The translations under genes were made by a program, and so were the position numbers. The notes beneath the pieces were generated by a model. The model was given only the letters and a program-made list of their open reading frames with translations. It was not told the origin of the DNA and ran no database searches. Below are positions 44,048-52,416 of a stretch of DNA of 64,000 bases, in pieces (positions within the stretch are counted from its first letter, which is position 1; each line of letters starts with the position of its first letter). Origin of the DNA: CAZMRF01 sp964568735 (GTDB taxonomy: Bacteria > Acidobacteriota > Polarisedimenticolia > JACPZX01); assembly GCA_964568735.1 (NCBI GenBank), contig CAZMRF010000020.1:4479-68478 (forward strand). The letters are read 5' to 3'.

Positions 44048-45295
44048 ATGAGCAGGACTTATCCGCGAAGCCTCTGGTCCGCCCTCGCGGCCGTGCTCCT
44101 TTCGACGGCCGTGCCCGCACTTGCGGGAGGTGCGGGTCAGCTCGTCGGGACGATTACCGACGAAAGTGGGAGAGCAATTCCGGAGGCCCGGCTCGTCATC
44201 AGCGGACCGGGTGCCTCGGCCGTCCAGGAAGTTACGACGGACGCGCTGGGGCAGTTCCGGATGCTCGTCATGGAAACCGACCGGCCCGTTACGATCCGGG
44301 CCGAGGCGGAAGGCAAGGTGCCTGTAGAGCTCAGCGAGGTTCGGGTCCGGCCCGATCGGGTGACCCACTTCGACCTAAGGCTCCGAAGCCGGGGAGCGCA
44401 TGACGTCCTCGTCGTCGTGGACGGCCGCGTTCCCTACCACCTCCTGGCCCTCGAGGGGGCGAGGACCACGCTTCCCGGCAACGTGGAAGTGCTGGACCTC
44501 AGGCGTGCCGCCTCCCCTGGCCGGGATCTCCTGCGGGCCCTCGAGAGCAAGCCGAGCGCCGTCCTCGCCATCGGCGAAGAGGCGGCGCTCGTGGCCCGCT
44601 CGCACGTACGCGACATTCCGGTCGTGCACGTGATGGTCCCCGATCCGCACCCGGACGAGCTGGCGACCGAGAATGTCTGCGGCGTCGCCCTCGTGGGAGG
44701 GTTCGAGCAGCAGATCGCGAGGCTGCGCGAGCTCGACCCGGAGATCCGGACCATCGGTGCCATCTACGACCCGTCGCGGCTCACCCGCGCCGTCTCCCGT
44801 CTCAGGAAGGCGGCGGAGCAGGCCGGCATGACCCTGAAGACCGGCCACGTGCATCAGCCCGGGGATCTCCCCCACGCGCTCGACGATCTGGCGGGGGAGG
44901 ATCTCGACGCCTTCCTGGTCCTCATGGATCCGGAGGTGTACACCGCGAGCAACTTCGCGGAGGTCCGGAGTTTCGCCGAGGAGCGGGACCTGATCTTCCT
45001 CGTGCCGGACCCCTCACTGGCCAGGGTCGGGAAGAGCTTTTCGTTCCATCCCGGCTTCTGGGAGTCCGGCGCGGGTGCCGGGCGCCTGGTGAGGCAGATC
45101 GTCTTCGGCCGGCTGAGCCCCGCCGAGGTGGGGATCCTCATGCCGGTGGATGGTGCCCTGGCCGGTGACGCGGAGACGTCACCTGCCTTGCGCTGGCGGC
45201 CCGATCCGGGCGAGGAACTTCCGCTCGTGGGAGCCGTGACCGTGGCCGCGGCGCTGAACGTGACGCCTGGGAGGGAGCTGGACCCGCAAGACTGA
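44048..45295 (+). CDS. Secreted carboxypeptidase-regulatory domain fused to ABC substrate-binding domain
   Basis: 415 residues; MSRTYPRSLWSALAAVLLST is a signal peptide, and GGAGG lies 5 nt before the ATG. Residues about 28-110 form a carboxypeptidase-regulatory-like beta-sandwich (GQLVGTITDESGRAIPEARLVI). Residues about 115-390 resemble the ABC_sub_bind (PF04392) periplasmic-binding fold (PSAVLAIGEEAALVARSHVR, TIGAIYDPSRLTRAVSRLRK, VLMDPEVYT). The family normally delivers tryptophan- or other ligand to an ABC permease, but no permease gene is next to it. The fusion is unusual. A bidirectional terminator separates it from the convergent histidine kinase. Confidence 0.78.
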   Translation: MSRTYPRSLWSALAAVLLSTAVPALAGGAGQLVGTITDESGRAIPEARLVISGPGASAVQEVTTDALGQFRMLVMETDRPVTIRAEAEGKVPVELSEVRVRPDRVTHFDLRLRSRGAHDVLVVVDGRVPYHLLALEGARTTLPGNVEVLDLRRAASPGRDLLRALESKPSAVLAIGEEAALVARSHVRDIPVVHVMVPDPHPDELATENVCGVALVGGFEQQIARLRELDPEIRTIGAIYDPSRLTRAVSRLRKAAEQAGMTLKTGHVHQPGDLPHALDDLAGEDLDAFLVLMDPEVYTASNFAEVRSFAEERDLIFLVPDPSLARVGKSFSFHPGFWESGAGAGRLVRQIVFGRLSPAEVGILMPVDGALAGDAETSPALRWRPDPGEELPLVGAVTVAAALNVTPGRELDPQD

Positions 45296-45457
45296 CTCGA
45301 GCCGTGGGTGCCAGGCGGGCGAGGCCCGCGCAGGCTCCCACGCTTCGCCTCGCAGGCCGAAGCACGAAAGAGGTCCCGCGTCGCAAATCAGGGCCGCGCG
45401 GGATCCGAGAAGGCAGAGTCAAGTGGAGCCGCACAGGCTCCGGGTGGGGGTTAATAA

Positions 45458-45507
45458 GGCTCCCGTGGGCCCGGTGGTCGGCCGGTCGCCCGCGGGAGCC
45501 TTTTTTT
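45458..45507. terminator. Bidirectional terminator
   Basis: ggctcccg (45458-45465) pairs with cgggagcc (45493-45500), with a 27-nt loop, followed on the plus strand by ttttttt. On the minus strand the hairpin is followed by ttattaa. It lies between convergent genes ending at 45295 and 45523. Confidence 0.75.
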
Positions 45508-45522
45508 CAGACCCGGCTCCCC

Positions 45523-48066
45523 TCAATGGACCGTGACGTTGCCGACGGCCGTGAAGGCCTTCTCGAGCGCCTCGAGACGGTAGGGCTTGTGGATGAAGGG
45601 CCGCCCGGAAGACTCGAGGAAGCTCCGGGTCTCCATGCAGGCCGTGTCGCCCGTGGCGAAGAGGACCCGCTGGCTCACATCGGGCCATCGCCTCCGGATC
45701 TCCTCGAAGAGCTGCCGTCCGTCCATCCCGGGCATGCGCAGGTCGAGGAGCACGACGTCGAAGCTGCCGACCTCGAGCTTTCCGAGCGCCTCCTTGCCGC
45801 TCGAGGCGGTCTCCAGGCGGTGGATGTCATGGCCGAAGGCTTCCATGAGGAGTTCGAGGATGACAGACTCATCGTCGACGGCGAGGATCTTCAAGGCGCG
45901 GCCCGACTTCGGCGGATCGCCCGCCTCCGGCGCGACGACGCACGTGGCCTGCGTCTCGCCTTTCACGGGCAGCTCCACCGTGACGCGGGCGCCGCGCCCC
46001 GTCCGGTTCTGCAGGCGGATGCGCCCTTCGTGATCGCGGACGATGCCGTAGGAGACCGTGAGCCCGAGGCCCGTGCCCTGCCCGACAGGTTTCGTCGTGA
46101 AGAAGGGATCGAATGCCTTTCCGATCGCCTCACGAGGAATGCCGGGGCCGTCGTCCTCCACCTCCAGGACGATGGTCTTTCCTTGAAGCCGCGTCGTCAC
46201 GCGGAGGACGCCTCCCCGGCCTTCGCGCGCCATCTCGTAGTGGGCGTTGTTCACGAGATTGAGGAGCACCTGCTGGATCTGGGCTGGATCGAGGAGCGTG
46301 CGCGGGATGGCCGGGTCGAGGCTCGATTCGATCTGGATCCTGTCCCTTCTGAGATGATCGGCATGGGGTTCGAGGAAGCCCTGCACGATCTCGTTGAGGT
46401 CGGACATTTCCAGCTTGGAGGGTCCCTGGCGGGTGAAGGCGAGCAGGTTGTGGACGATCTTCTGACAGCGCAGGGCGGAGTCGAGGATCCGGGTCAGAGG
46501 CCGCTTCACCGCCGGGTCCCTCGTGTCGGCCATCAGGAGCTGCGCGAAGCCCAGCACCCCCGTGAGGGGATTGTTGAGCTCGTGGGCCACTCCGCTGACG
46601 GCCAGCCCCACCGCCGACATCTTCTCGGCCTGCAGCAGGTGCCGCCTCGCCTCCCTCAGCTCCGAGACGTCCCGCACGATGGCGACCGTCCCGTAGGTCG
46701 CCCCGTTCTTGTCGCACAGCGGGGAGGCCGCGACGAGGACTTCCCGGGCGGAGCCGTCCCGGCGCGTCATGGTCGTTTCCAGATCCTCGACGGGCCGGCC
46801 TTCCCGGAGGAGGACCTCGATCCGCGTCCGACCCGCCGGATCCGAGAACAGCTCCAGGCCGCTCGTGCCCAGGACGTCGACCGCGGCATGGCCGAGGAGG
46901 TCCTTTCCACCGCGGCTGAACTGCGTGATGGTTCCGGTCATGTCGGTCGTGAAGATCAGGTCGGGCGAGTAGTCCAGTATGTTCTGTAGCTGATCGGCCG
47001 TCTTCTGCCTGTTCAGAGCCTCGGCCTCCAGGGCCCGGTAGGTCATTGCGTTGTTCAGGGCATTCGCGGAGGCATTGGCGATCACCTGGCAGGTCTTGAT
47101 CTCCTCCTGGGTGAACTCATGCCGGGCCCTCGCGGCCCGTATGAAGAGCATGCCCAGGAGTGTCTCGCGGAAGAGGATCGGCACGACGATGATCGACTGG
47201 AAGTTCAGCTCCGCGAGGCGTTGCCGGCATTCGTCCATCATCGGAACCTTGGTGACGTCCTCGATCACCACCAGGCTTCGGGTCTGGATGGCCGTGCGGA
47301 CCTCGGGGTACTTGGCGAGATCGAGAGTGAGCCGCTGGAGGTTCGGGTCGTCGCTGCTCGCGAGGACGGTGCAGTGCGCCCCATCCTGCTCCACTTCGAG
47401 GATGGAGCACCGCCGGGCGCGGATGAGCTGCGCGATATGGCGGACGATCGTATAGAGGACATCCCGCAAATCCAGCGTGGATGTCGTCGCGGCGGTGATC
47501 TCGAGAATCGACTCGAGCTTCTGCTTCTCGATCTCGATCCCATGGACGCGCTCCTGCTCGCGCTTCGCGCGCTCGACGAAGTTACCGTAGTAGAGCGCGA
47601 CCATGTAGAGGAAGGGAACCCGGAGCAGGAGGCCAACCCACCCCTCCGGGGGAAGCGCGCCGGCCATCATGTAGATGTAGAGGCTGGAGACGAGCGTGGC
47701 CGCGATGATCGTCCGCACCAGGTCCGCGCCCAGGGCGGCGACGAGAAGCGTCAGGAAGAAGACGATCTGGAGGGCGGTTCCACCCACCCCGACCCTGAAG
47801 AACACCACAGCGACGAGGAATGTGTCCGTGATGACGAGCCCGTAGTCCATCGACCGGCGCAGGAGGCGCTGGACGGGCATGAAGCCCAGCGCCACGTTGC
47901 TCAGGGCGAAGAGCGCGAGGAGGATCGTGATCGACAGCGGCGGCCGGACATCCGTCGTCGGGGGGAGGAGCACGAGGGCCGTCGCGAGGACGAGCATCCA
48001 CCGGAGAGCCAGGTGGATCAGCTTCGGATAACCTCGCTCCATGGTTTCGGGCAGGGCGGGGGGCAT
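45523..48066 (-). CDS. Hybrid membrane histidine kinase (TM-GAF-PAS-HisKA-HATPase-REC)
   Basis: 847 residues. Six N-terminal transmembrane segments (about 15-195) are followed by GAF (about 205-355, RARRCSILEVEQDG), PAS (about 370-485, LDYSPDLIFTTDMTGTIT), HisKA with the phospho-His in GVAHELNNPLTGVLGFAQLL (about 505-525), HATPase_c (VEDDGPGIP, FDPFFTTKPVGQGTGLGL) and a C-terminal REC domain (KILAVDDESVILELL with phospho-Asp in VVLLDLRMPGMDG). It is a complete hybrid kinase; no separate response regulator is adjacent, so a phosphorelay partner lies elsewhere. The signal is unknown. Confidence 0.93.
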   Translation of the reverse strand: MPPALPETMERGYPKLIHLALRWMLVLATALVLLPPTTDVRPPLSITILLALFALSNVALGFMPVQRLLRRSMDYGLVITDTFLVAVVFFRVGVGGTALQIVFFLTLLVAALGADLVRTIIAATLVSSLYIYMMAGALPPEGWVGLLLRVPFLYMVALYYGNFVERAKREQERVHGIEIEKQKLESILEITAATTSTLDLRDVLYTIVRHIAQLIRARRCSILEVEQDGAHCTVLASSDDPNLQRLTLDLAKYPEVRTAIQTRSLVVIEDVTKVPMMDECRQRLAELNFQSIIVVPILFRETLLGMLFIRAARARHEFTQEEIKTCQVIANASANALNNAMTYRALEAEALNRQKTADQLQNILDYSPDLIFTTDMTGTITQFSRGGKDLLGHAAVDVLGTSGLELFSDPAGRTRIEVLLREGRPVEDLETTMTRRDGSAREVLVAASPLCDKNGATYGTVAIVRDVSELREARRHLLQAEKMSAVGLAVSGVAHELNNPLTGVLGFAQLLMADTRDPAVKRPLTRILDSALRCQKIVHNLLAFTRQGPSKLEMSDLNEIVQGFLEPHADHLRRDRIQIESSLDPAIPRTLLDPAQIQQVLLNLVNNAHYEMAREGRGGVLRVTTRLQGKTIVLEVEDDGPGIPREAIGKAFDPFFTTKPVGQGTGLGLTVSYGIVRDHEGRIRLQNRTGRGARVTVELPVKGETQATCVVAPEAGDPPKSGRALKILAVDDESVILELLMEAFGHDIHRLETASSGKEALGKLEVGSFDVVLLDLRMPGMDGRQLFEEIRRRWPDVSQRVLFATGDTACMETRSFLESSGRPFIHKPYRLEALEKAFTAVGNVTVH

Positions 48067-48312
48067 CGGGCTCGGGGCTCCTCAGGGCGACCGTCGCGGG
48101 CCCCGCCGAATATAAGGTGGACCGGGCGGGGGGCAACCCGAGCGGCCGGTCAGGGGAGCCAGCGAGTTTCGCGGGCGGAACGTATCGCCGCTCGGTGGAT
48201 TGAGCCTCGCTCAGAGGTATTCCAGCGCGGGGGCGCGATCTCGCGCAGGGCGGCAGCCTCCGTGGCGGCCCCGCGATAGTAGAATCCGGCCCCCTTTGAG
48301 CGTGGGAGGAGA

Positions 48313-49143
48313 ATGTCGCGGCTCGAGAAGGCGAGAGGCGGAGCGGAGATGTCGGCCCTCGGCCAGGGGACCTGGAAGATGGGAGCCGATCCCCGGCGGC
48401 GGAAGGCCGAGGTGGAGGCGCTGCGCCTGGGGATCGACCTCGGTATGACCCTCATCGACACGGCGGAGCTCTACGACGAGGCCGAGATCGTGATCGCGGA
48501 GGCGATCGAGGGGCGGAGGGACGAGATCTTCCTCGTCACGAAGGTGCTGCCTTCGAACGCATCGGCGCAGGGGACTCTGCGCGCGGCGGAGCGCAGCCTG
48601 CGGCGCCTGCGCACGGATCGCATCGATCTCTATCTCCTCCACTGGGAGAGCCCCCATCCACTGGAAGAGACCCTCGCCTCCTTCGTCCGCCTCCGCGAGG
48701 AAGGGAAGATCCTCCACTACGGCGTCAGCAACTTCGACGTCGGTGAGATGGAAAAGGGGGAAAGGCTGCCGGGAGGCGGGGGCGTGGCCTCCAACCAGAT
48801 CCTCTACAATCTGGCCCGGCGCGGCTGCGAGCGGAGGCTGATTCCATGGTGCCGGGAGAGGGGAGTGATCATCATGGCCTACTCACCCTTCGACCAGGGG
48901 AGCCTCGGGGTTCGCGAGGGGCTCCGCACCGTCGCGGAGCGTCACGGAATCACGCCGATGCAGGCGGCCCTGGCCTGGACGCTCCGGCTGCCGGGGGTCG
49001 TGTCCATTCCGAAGGCAGGATCGCTTGCGCACGTTCGGGAGAATGCGGCCACGGCCGGGGTCAAGCTCACGGCGGAGGATCTCTCGGAGCTCGAGGGGGA
49101 CTACCCCGCGCCCGATCGTGAAATCCCGCTCGAGACCGCGTAG
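48313..49143 (+). CDS. Aldo/keto reductase
   Basis: 276 residues, NADPH-dependent TIM barrel. The catalytic tetrad is visible: Asp and Tyr in LIDTAELYDE, Lys in FLVTKVLP and His in LYLLHWESP. Cofactor-binding end: GVVSIPKAGSLAHVREN. Reduces aldehydes or ketones; substrate unknown. A longer-range neighbour of a methyltransferase gene with no overlap. Starts with ATG 48313 after GGAGGAG. Confidence 0.92.
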   Translation: MSRLEKARGGAEMSALGQGTWKMGADPRRRKAEVEALRLGIDLGMTLIDTAELYDEAEIVIAEAIEGRRDEIFLVTKVLPSNASAQGTLRAAERSLRRLRTDRIDLYLLHWESPHPLEETLASFVRLREEGKILHYGVSNFDVGEMEKGERLPGGGGVASNQILYNLARRGCERRLIPWCRERGVIIMAYSPFDQGSLGVREGLRTVAERHGITPMQAALAWTLRLPGVVSIPKAGSLAHVRENAATAGVKLTAEDLSELEGDYPAPDREIPLETA

Positions 49144-49256
49144 ACTCTCGCTCTCCTCGGGCTCTCGAGACCCCTGGCGCGCCGTCGATCACGCGGTGAT
49201 CGAGGTGCGGCGCGCGATGATGACCCGAGGTCCCGGCCTTTCGGAGAGACAAGGCA

Positions 49257-50177
49257 GTGTCCGAGACGGAGCGGAGAGCAGCGCGCAACGGCGGGCGGAA
49301 CGGGCGGCCCGCGCCTCCGCCTTTCAAGAAGATCAACTTCGAGCGCGAGTTCCAGCAGGGCGGGAAGGCCTACGAGAACGTCGTGGGAGAGTGGTGGCGC
49401 AGCCTCAGCGAGGACCGGGCGCACGCTCTGGCCTACAGGAAAATCGCCGGATTCATCGGCCACCTGCGCCTCCCGCCGCGGCCGACGATCGTCGACTACG
49501 CATGCGGACACGGCAGCATGCTGCTCCGGCTCTACGACCGCTTCCCGAAGGCCCGATTCATCGGCGTGGATGGATCGAAGCGGAACATCGAGGAGGCCGG
49601 GCGCCGCCTCCAGCGGCTGGACAGGAAGGCCCTCGAACGCGTGGATTTCATCCGGACCAAGCTCCCCAACTTCGATCTTCCGCGCTCCGTCGCCGACCTG
49701 GTCGTCTTCACCTTCCCGAACATCATCGCCCACGAGGACGACCAGCCTTACTACAACCGCCACGGCTACAAGCACCCTGCCGATTCCGCGGTGTGCAGGG
49801 TTCTCGCGCGCATGAGGGAGCCCGATCCGGAAGACGAGACCGACCAGCCGAAGCCGGCCGCGCTCTTCGACGAAATGATGACGAACCGGGTGGTCGCCCG
49901 GAACATGCGCCGGCTCCTCAAGAAGGGCGCCTTCTGCGTGCGGGTGGAGTACTCCAACTCGGTCAGGGAAGGGTTGACGCAGCTCATCCAGGATCGGACG
50001 GCCTTCGAGGAAGGCTCGCTCGAGCGGCCCTTCGGGGGGAAGAGGGCCGAGCGCTTCCTGGAGTACCTCTACGGCGACTACCACCGATCCCGGGTCATCG
50101 AGGCCGTCTACCACCAGACCCGCGACGCCTCAGACCGGGAAGGCGGCTACATGACCTCGCTCCTGCGCGCTACGTAG
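49257..50177 (+). CDS. SAM-dependent methyltransferase, unknown substrate
   Basis: 306 residues from a GTG start. Methyltransferase motif I is degenerate but clear: IVDYACGHGSMLLRLYDRFP, followed by FIGVDGSKRNIEEAGRRL, an acidic-ribose-binding motif. The insert DQPYYNRHGYKHPADS and C-terminal FLEYLYGDYHRSRVIEAVYH are not assigned to a named subfamily. It converges on the PafA/Dop-like ligase with only 25 nt between stops; it is on the opposite strand, so any functional link to the tagging module is speculative. Confidence 0.75.
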   Translation: MSETERRAARNGGRNGRPAPPPFKKINFEREFQQGGKAYENVVGEWWRSLSEDRAHALAYRKIAGFIGHLRLPPRPTIVDYACGHGSMLLRLYDRFPKARFIGVDGSKRNIEEAGRRLQRLDRKALERVDFIRTKLPNFDLPRSVADLVVFTFPNIIAHEDDQPYYNRHGYKHPADSAVCRVLARMREPDPEDETDQPKPAALFDEMMTNRVVARNMRRLLKKGAFCVRVEYSNSVREGLTQLIQDRTAFEEGSLERPFGGKRAERFLEYLYGDYHRSRVIEAVYHQTRDASDREGGYMTSLLRAT

Positions 50178-50202
50178 CGCGGAAGCCCGCCCCGATTCAC
50201 AT

Positions 50203-51999
50203 CTACTCCTGCCCCTCCAGCCTCTCACGAACGTGCCCGTACGACTCCGCGAGGAGCAGCGCAACGCGCGGGAGCTGGGCGGGCAGCCGCAGCTGAACGG
50301 GTATTCGGCGGGCCTTCGGGACGCCGGTCCTGATGGGATCGGAAAGGTCATAGATCCGGGTCTGCGGAGGGTTCCCCTCCAGGCCCGGCTCGATGAGCGC
50401 CACATGGTTCCACGAGGCACGAAGCTGCTCCCGCGAGCCGCGCTTCAGCGCCCGGGCATGGCGCCGGATGAGGATCGATCGGGCACGAGCCCGGTTCTCC
50501 ACCTTGGGCGGCGGTGAGCCCGGATCGACCCGGAAGCTCTCTCCGAAGAAGGGCCGGACATATCCACATCTCGCCAGCATGGGGAGGGGATTGTCCTCGC
50601 GGGCGCTGCCCAGGCTGAACTCGAGATCGGCGAGATCGCGAATGGCTTCCATGTAACGGGGGAACCCCGCGTCCCTGACATCGAGGCGGTCCTTCTGCAC
50701 GAGCTGATCGAGGAGGCGTTGGACCGGGGCCTCCAGCCATGGGGAAACCTCGGCGAGGCAGGCCGGCACCTGGCTCTTCCCGCACTTCTCGACGTCCCAG
50801 CGGCGGAAGGCGCCCTCCCGGCCCAGGAGCGCCGCGACAGCCATCCAGGGCGCGAGGCCCGACAGGCGAAGCCCATCGCGCTCGAAGGCGACCTCGTCGT
50901 AGAGCCGCCAGCGCATCCATCCATCGAGGCGCTCCGCCAGAAAGAGCCGGTGGCCCGCCGAGGCGGCGCCGCAGAGGCTCGCGAAGGCGCGCAGGATTCT
51001 CTCTCCCGCCCAGTCAGGAAGGCCGGTGGTGTCCGAGGCGACGAAGCTCTCGAGGCTGCGGGCGAACCAGTGCAGGACCGCCGTCACCGTGATCTCCCGG
51101 CCGCCCTGGGTGCGCAGCCTGAAGGCGAGCGGGTCGGCGCACCTGTTGAGCTCCTTCATCTGGAGGATCGGCTCGATGAGCGGATCCCTCCAGGCCAGCG
51201 CCTCCAGCTCGGCGGCCCGTACGACGAGCATCGTGAGGCCGTCGGAGAGGATCATGGAGAGCCGCGTATTCCCCTGGTTCATCATGTGCAGTCGCCGGCC
51301 GCCCGCGCCGCAGAGCTGGCCCCTGCCGATGTTGAAGAGGCCACGGACCCTGTTGCCGTAGTTGATCGAGGCGCCACGGACGGTATCCAGATGGTGTATC
51401 CGCCCGTCGCAGAGGGCGCCGCGCGCGCCTCCGAGGCCTCCCGCACCCAGCAGGGCGGATCCCGCGACCATCCAGAGAGCGAGCGTCTGCTGCTGGACGT
51501 CGGAGAGGTCCGTGTGGAGCAGGTAGTTGAAGTGGTAGCCGCGTGTCCGACCCCTGTAGAAATCGTCGCCCAGCGCGTGGATCCGGATGGCTCCCGCCGT
51601 GAGAGCCGCCTTCCTCTCCACGTCGGCCGCGAGGGCATTGATCCTCGCCTCGGAGAGAATGACCCGCTGCTGCAGCATCCAGGGGTCGTCGCACTCGTAG
51701 CCCGCAGCCTCCAGCGTGAACCACCGGGCAATGCCCGCTCCTGATGGATCAAGGTAGAGCACCTCGTTGTCCGTGAAGACCGTGGCGCCGTCGACCTCGC
51801 CGCCGTGGCGATCGCCGGTGGCGGACGGGAACCGGGCGAGAGCCTCGTGGATGATCTTCAGCGCGAAGTCCCGCGCCGGCACTCCCGGGACGTCGACGCT
51901 GTACTCCGATTCGCGGCCCACGACGAAGGGCATCGACAGGCATGACGAGGTCGGCACGGCACGAATCTCCCGTAGACGGCGGATGAGCGGGCGGAACAT
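50203..51999 (-). CDS. PafA/Dop-family ligase (Pup ligase/deamidase-like)
   Basis: 598 residues; ATG 51999 is chosen, with GTG 52032 and ATG 51933 as alternatives, none with a good RBS. Family features in PafA/Dop order: GRESEYSV (28-35, matching GxExEY), LYLDPSG with the likely catalytic-base Asp84, EAAGYECDDP (97-106, matching EYATPECDDP), GYHFNYLL (155-162, matching CHENYL), RGQLCGAGGRRLHMMNQGN (RRLHVIVGDSN region), and a C-terminal NRARARSILIRRHARALKRG with SWNHVAL region as in PafA. It is longer and more diverged than PafA (about 450-480). These enzymes use ATP to attach Pup through its C-terminal Glu to substrate lysines. The preceding small gene encodes a GGE-ended protein; ligase activity is therefore more likely than deamidase. 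Confidence 0.78.
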   Translation of the reverse strand: MFRPLIRRLREIRAVPTSSCLSMPFVVGRESEYSVDVPGVPARDFALKIIHEALARFPSATGDRHGGEVDGATVFTDNEVLYLDPSGAGIARWFTLEAAGYECDDPWMLQQRVILSEARINALAADVERKAALTAGAIRIHALGDDFYRGRTRGYHFNYLLHTDLSDVQQQTLALWMVAGSALLGAGGLGGARGALCDGRIHHLDTVRGASINYGNRVRGLFNIGRGQLCGAGGRRLHMMNQGNTRLSMILSDGLTMLVVRAAELEALAWRDPLIEPILQMKELNRCADPLAFRLRTQGGREITVTAVLHWFARSLESFVASDTTGLPDWAGERILRAFASLCGAASAGHRLFLAERLDGWMRWRLYDEVAFERDGLRLSGLAPWMAVAALLGREGAFRRWDVEKCGKSQVPACLAEVSPWLEAPVQRLLDQLVQKDRLDVRDAGFPRYMEAIRDLADLEFSLGSAREDNPLPMLARCGYVRPFFGESFRVDPGSPPPKVENRARARSILIRRHARALKRGSREQLRASWNHVALIEPGLEGNPPQTRIYDLSDPIRTGVPKARRIPVQLRLPAQLPRVALLLAESYGHVRERLEGQE

Positions 52000-52089
52000 C
52001 GAAGTCCGTGGGCGCGGCCTGCGCTGCCTCACGGGGCGGGGTAGCAGGGACCGCGCCCCGGCGAGGAGGCCGGGACGCGGCGGGTGCCG

Positions 52090-52266
52090 CTACTCGCCTC
52101 CGGAGAGATCGAGCTCGTCGGCGCGGACAGGGCGAGGCGAAGGTCGTCGGGACGGTGGCGCCTCGACCGTCGTCGAGGCGGCGGCGGGCGCGAGCGCCGC
52201 GGCTCCGGATGCCTGGATCTCCCGATCGAGCAGGGCGGTGATGCTGCGAGTGGCTGTTGCCGGCAT
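52090..52266 (-). CDS. Pup-like small modifier protein ending in Gly-Gly-Glu
   Basis: 58 residues: a short N-terminal helix-prone part (ATRSITALLDREIQASG), an Ala/Pro/Arg-rich disordered part, and the C-terminus VRADELDLSGGE. Mature Pup and many natural Pups also end GGE, the form that PafA ligates directly without Dop deamidation. No Lys is present, so it could not be a self-modification acceptor. GGAGGAGA (52278-52271) lies 4 nt before the ATG, one of the best RBSs in the window, supporting reality of this short gene. The PafA/Dop-like gene follows on the same strand, 90 nt later. It does not clearly resemble the Pup coiled-coil region, so the assignment rests on context, size and end motif. 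Confidence 0.7.
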   Translation of the reverse strand: MPATATRSITALLDREIQASGAAALAPAAASTTVEAPPSRRPSPRPVRADELDLSGGE

Positions 52267-52270
52267 GGCT

Positions 52271-52278
52271 TCTCCTCC
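52271..52278 (-). promoter_or_regulatory. Strong ribosome binding site of the Pup-like gene
   Basis: Minus-strand ggaggaga ends 4 nt before the ATG at 52266. It fixes the start of this 58-codon gene, since in-frame upstream codons to 52359 have no RBS. Confidence 0.8.
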
Positions 52279-52416
52279 AGTGGCGAGCCCCGGGATGCGG
52301 CGGCACGTGACCCCTTCACGCGCCGGCCAGTCCCTTCTGTCGGGCTCGCGACGGATCATGCCTCGCCGCGAAGCGATCGGTAGAGGGGAAGCGATCTCGA
52401 GCGCCGAATTCCCGAC

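Noticed and set aside
52090..52266. The UBact type of prokaryotic modifier
   Set aside because: UBact-type proteins end in a different motif and sit with proteasome-like genes; this protein ends in GGE and no proteasome gene is in view, so I call it Pup-like.
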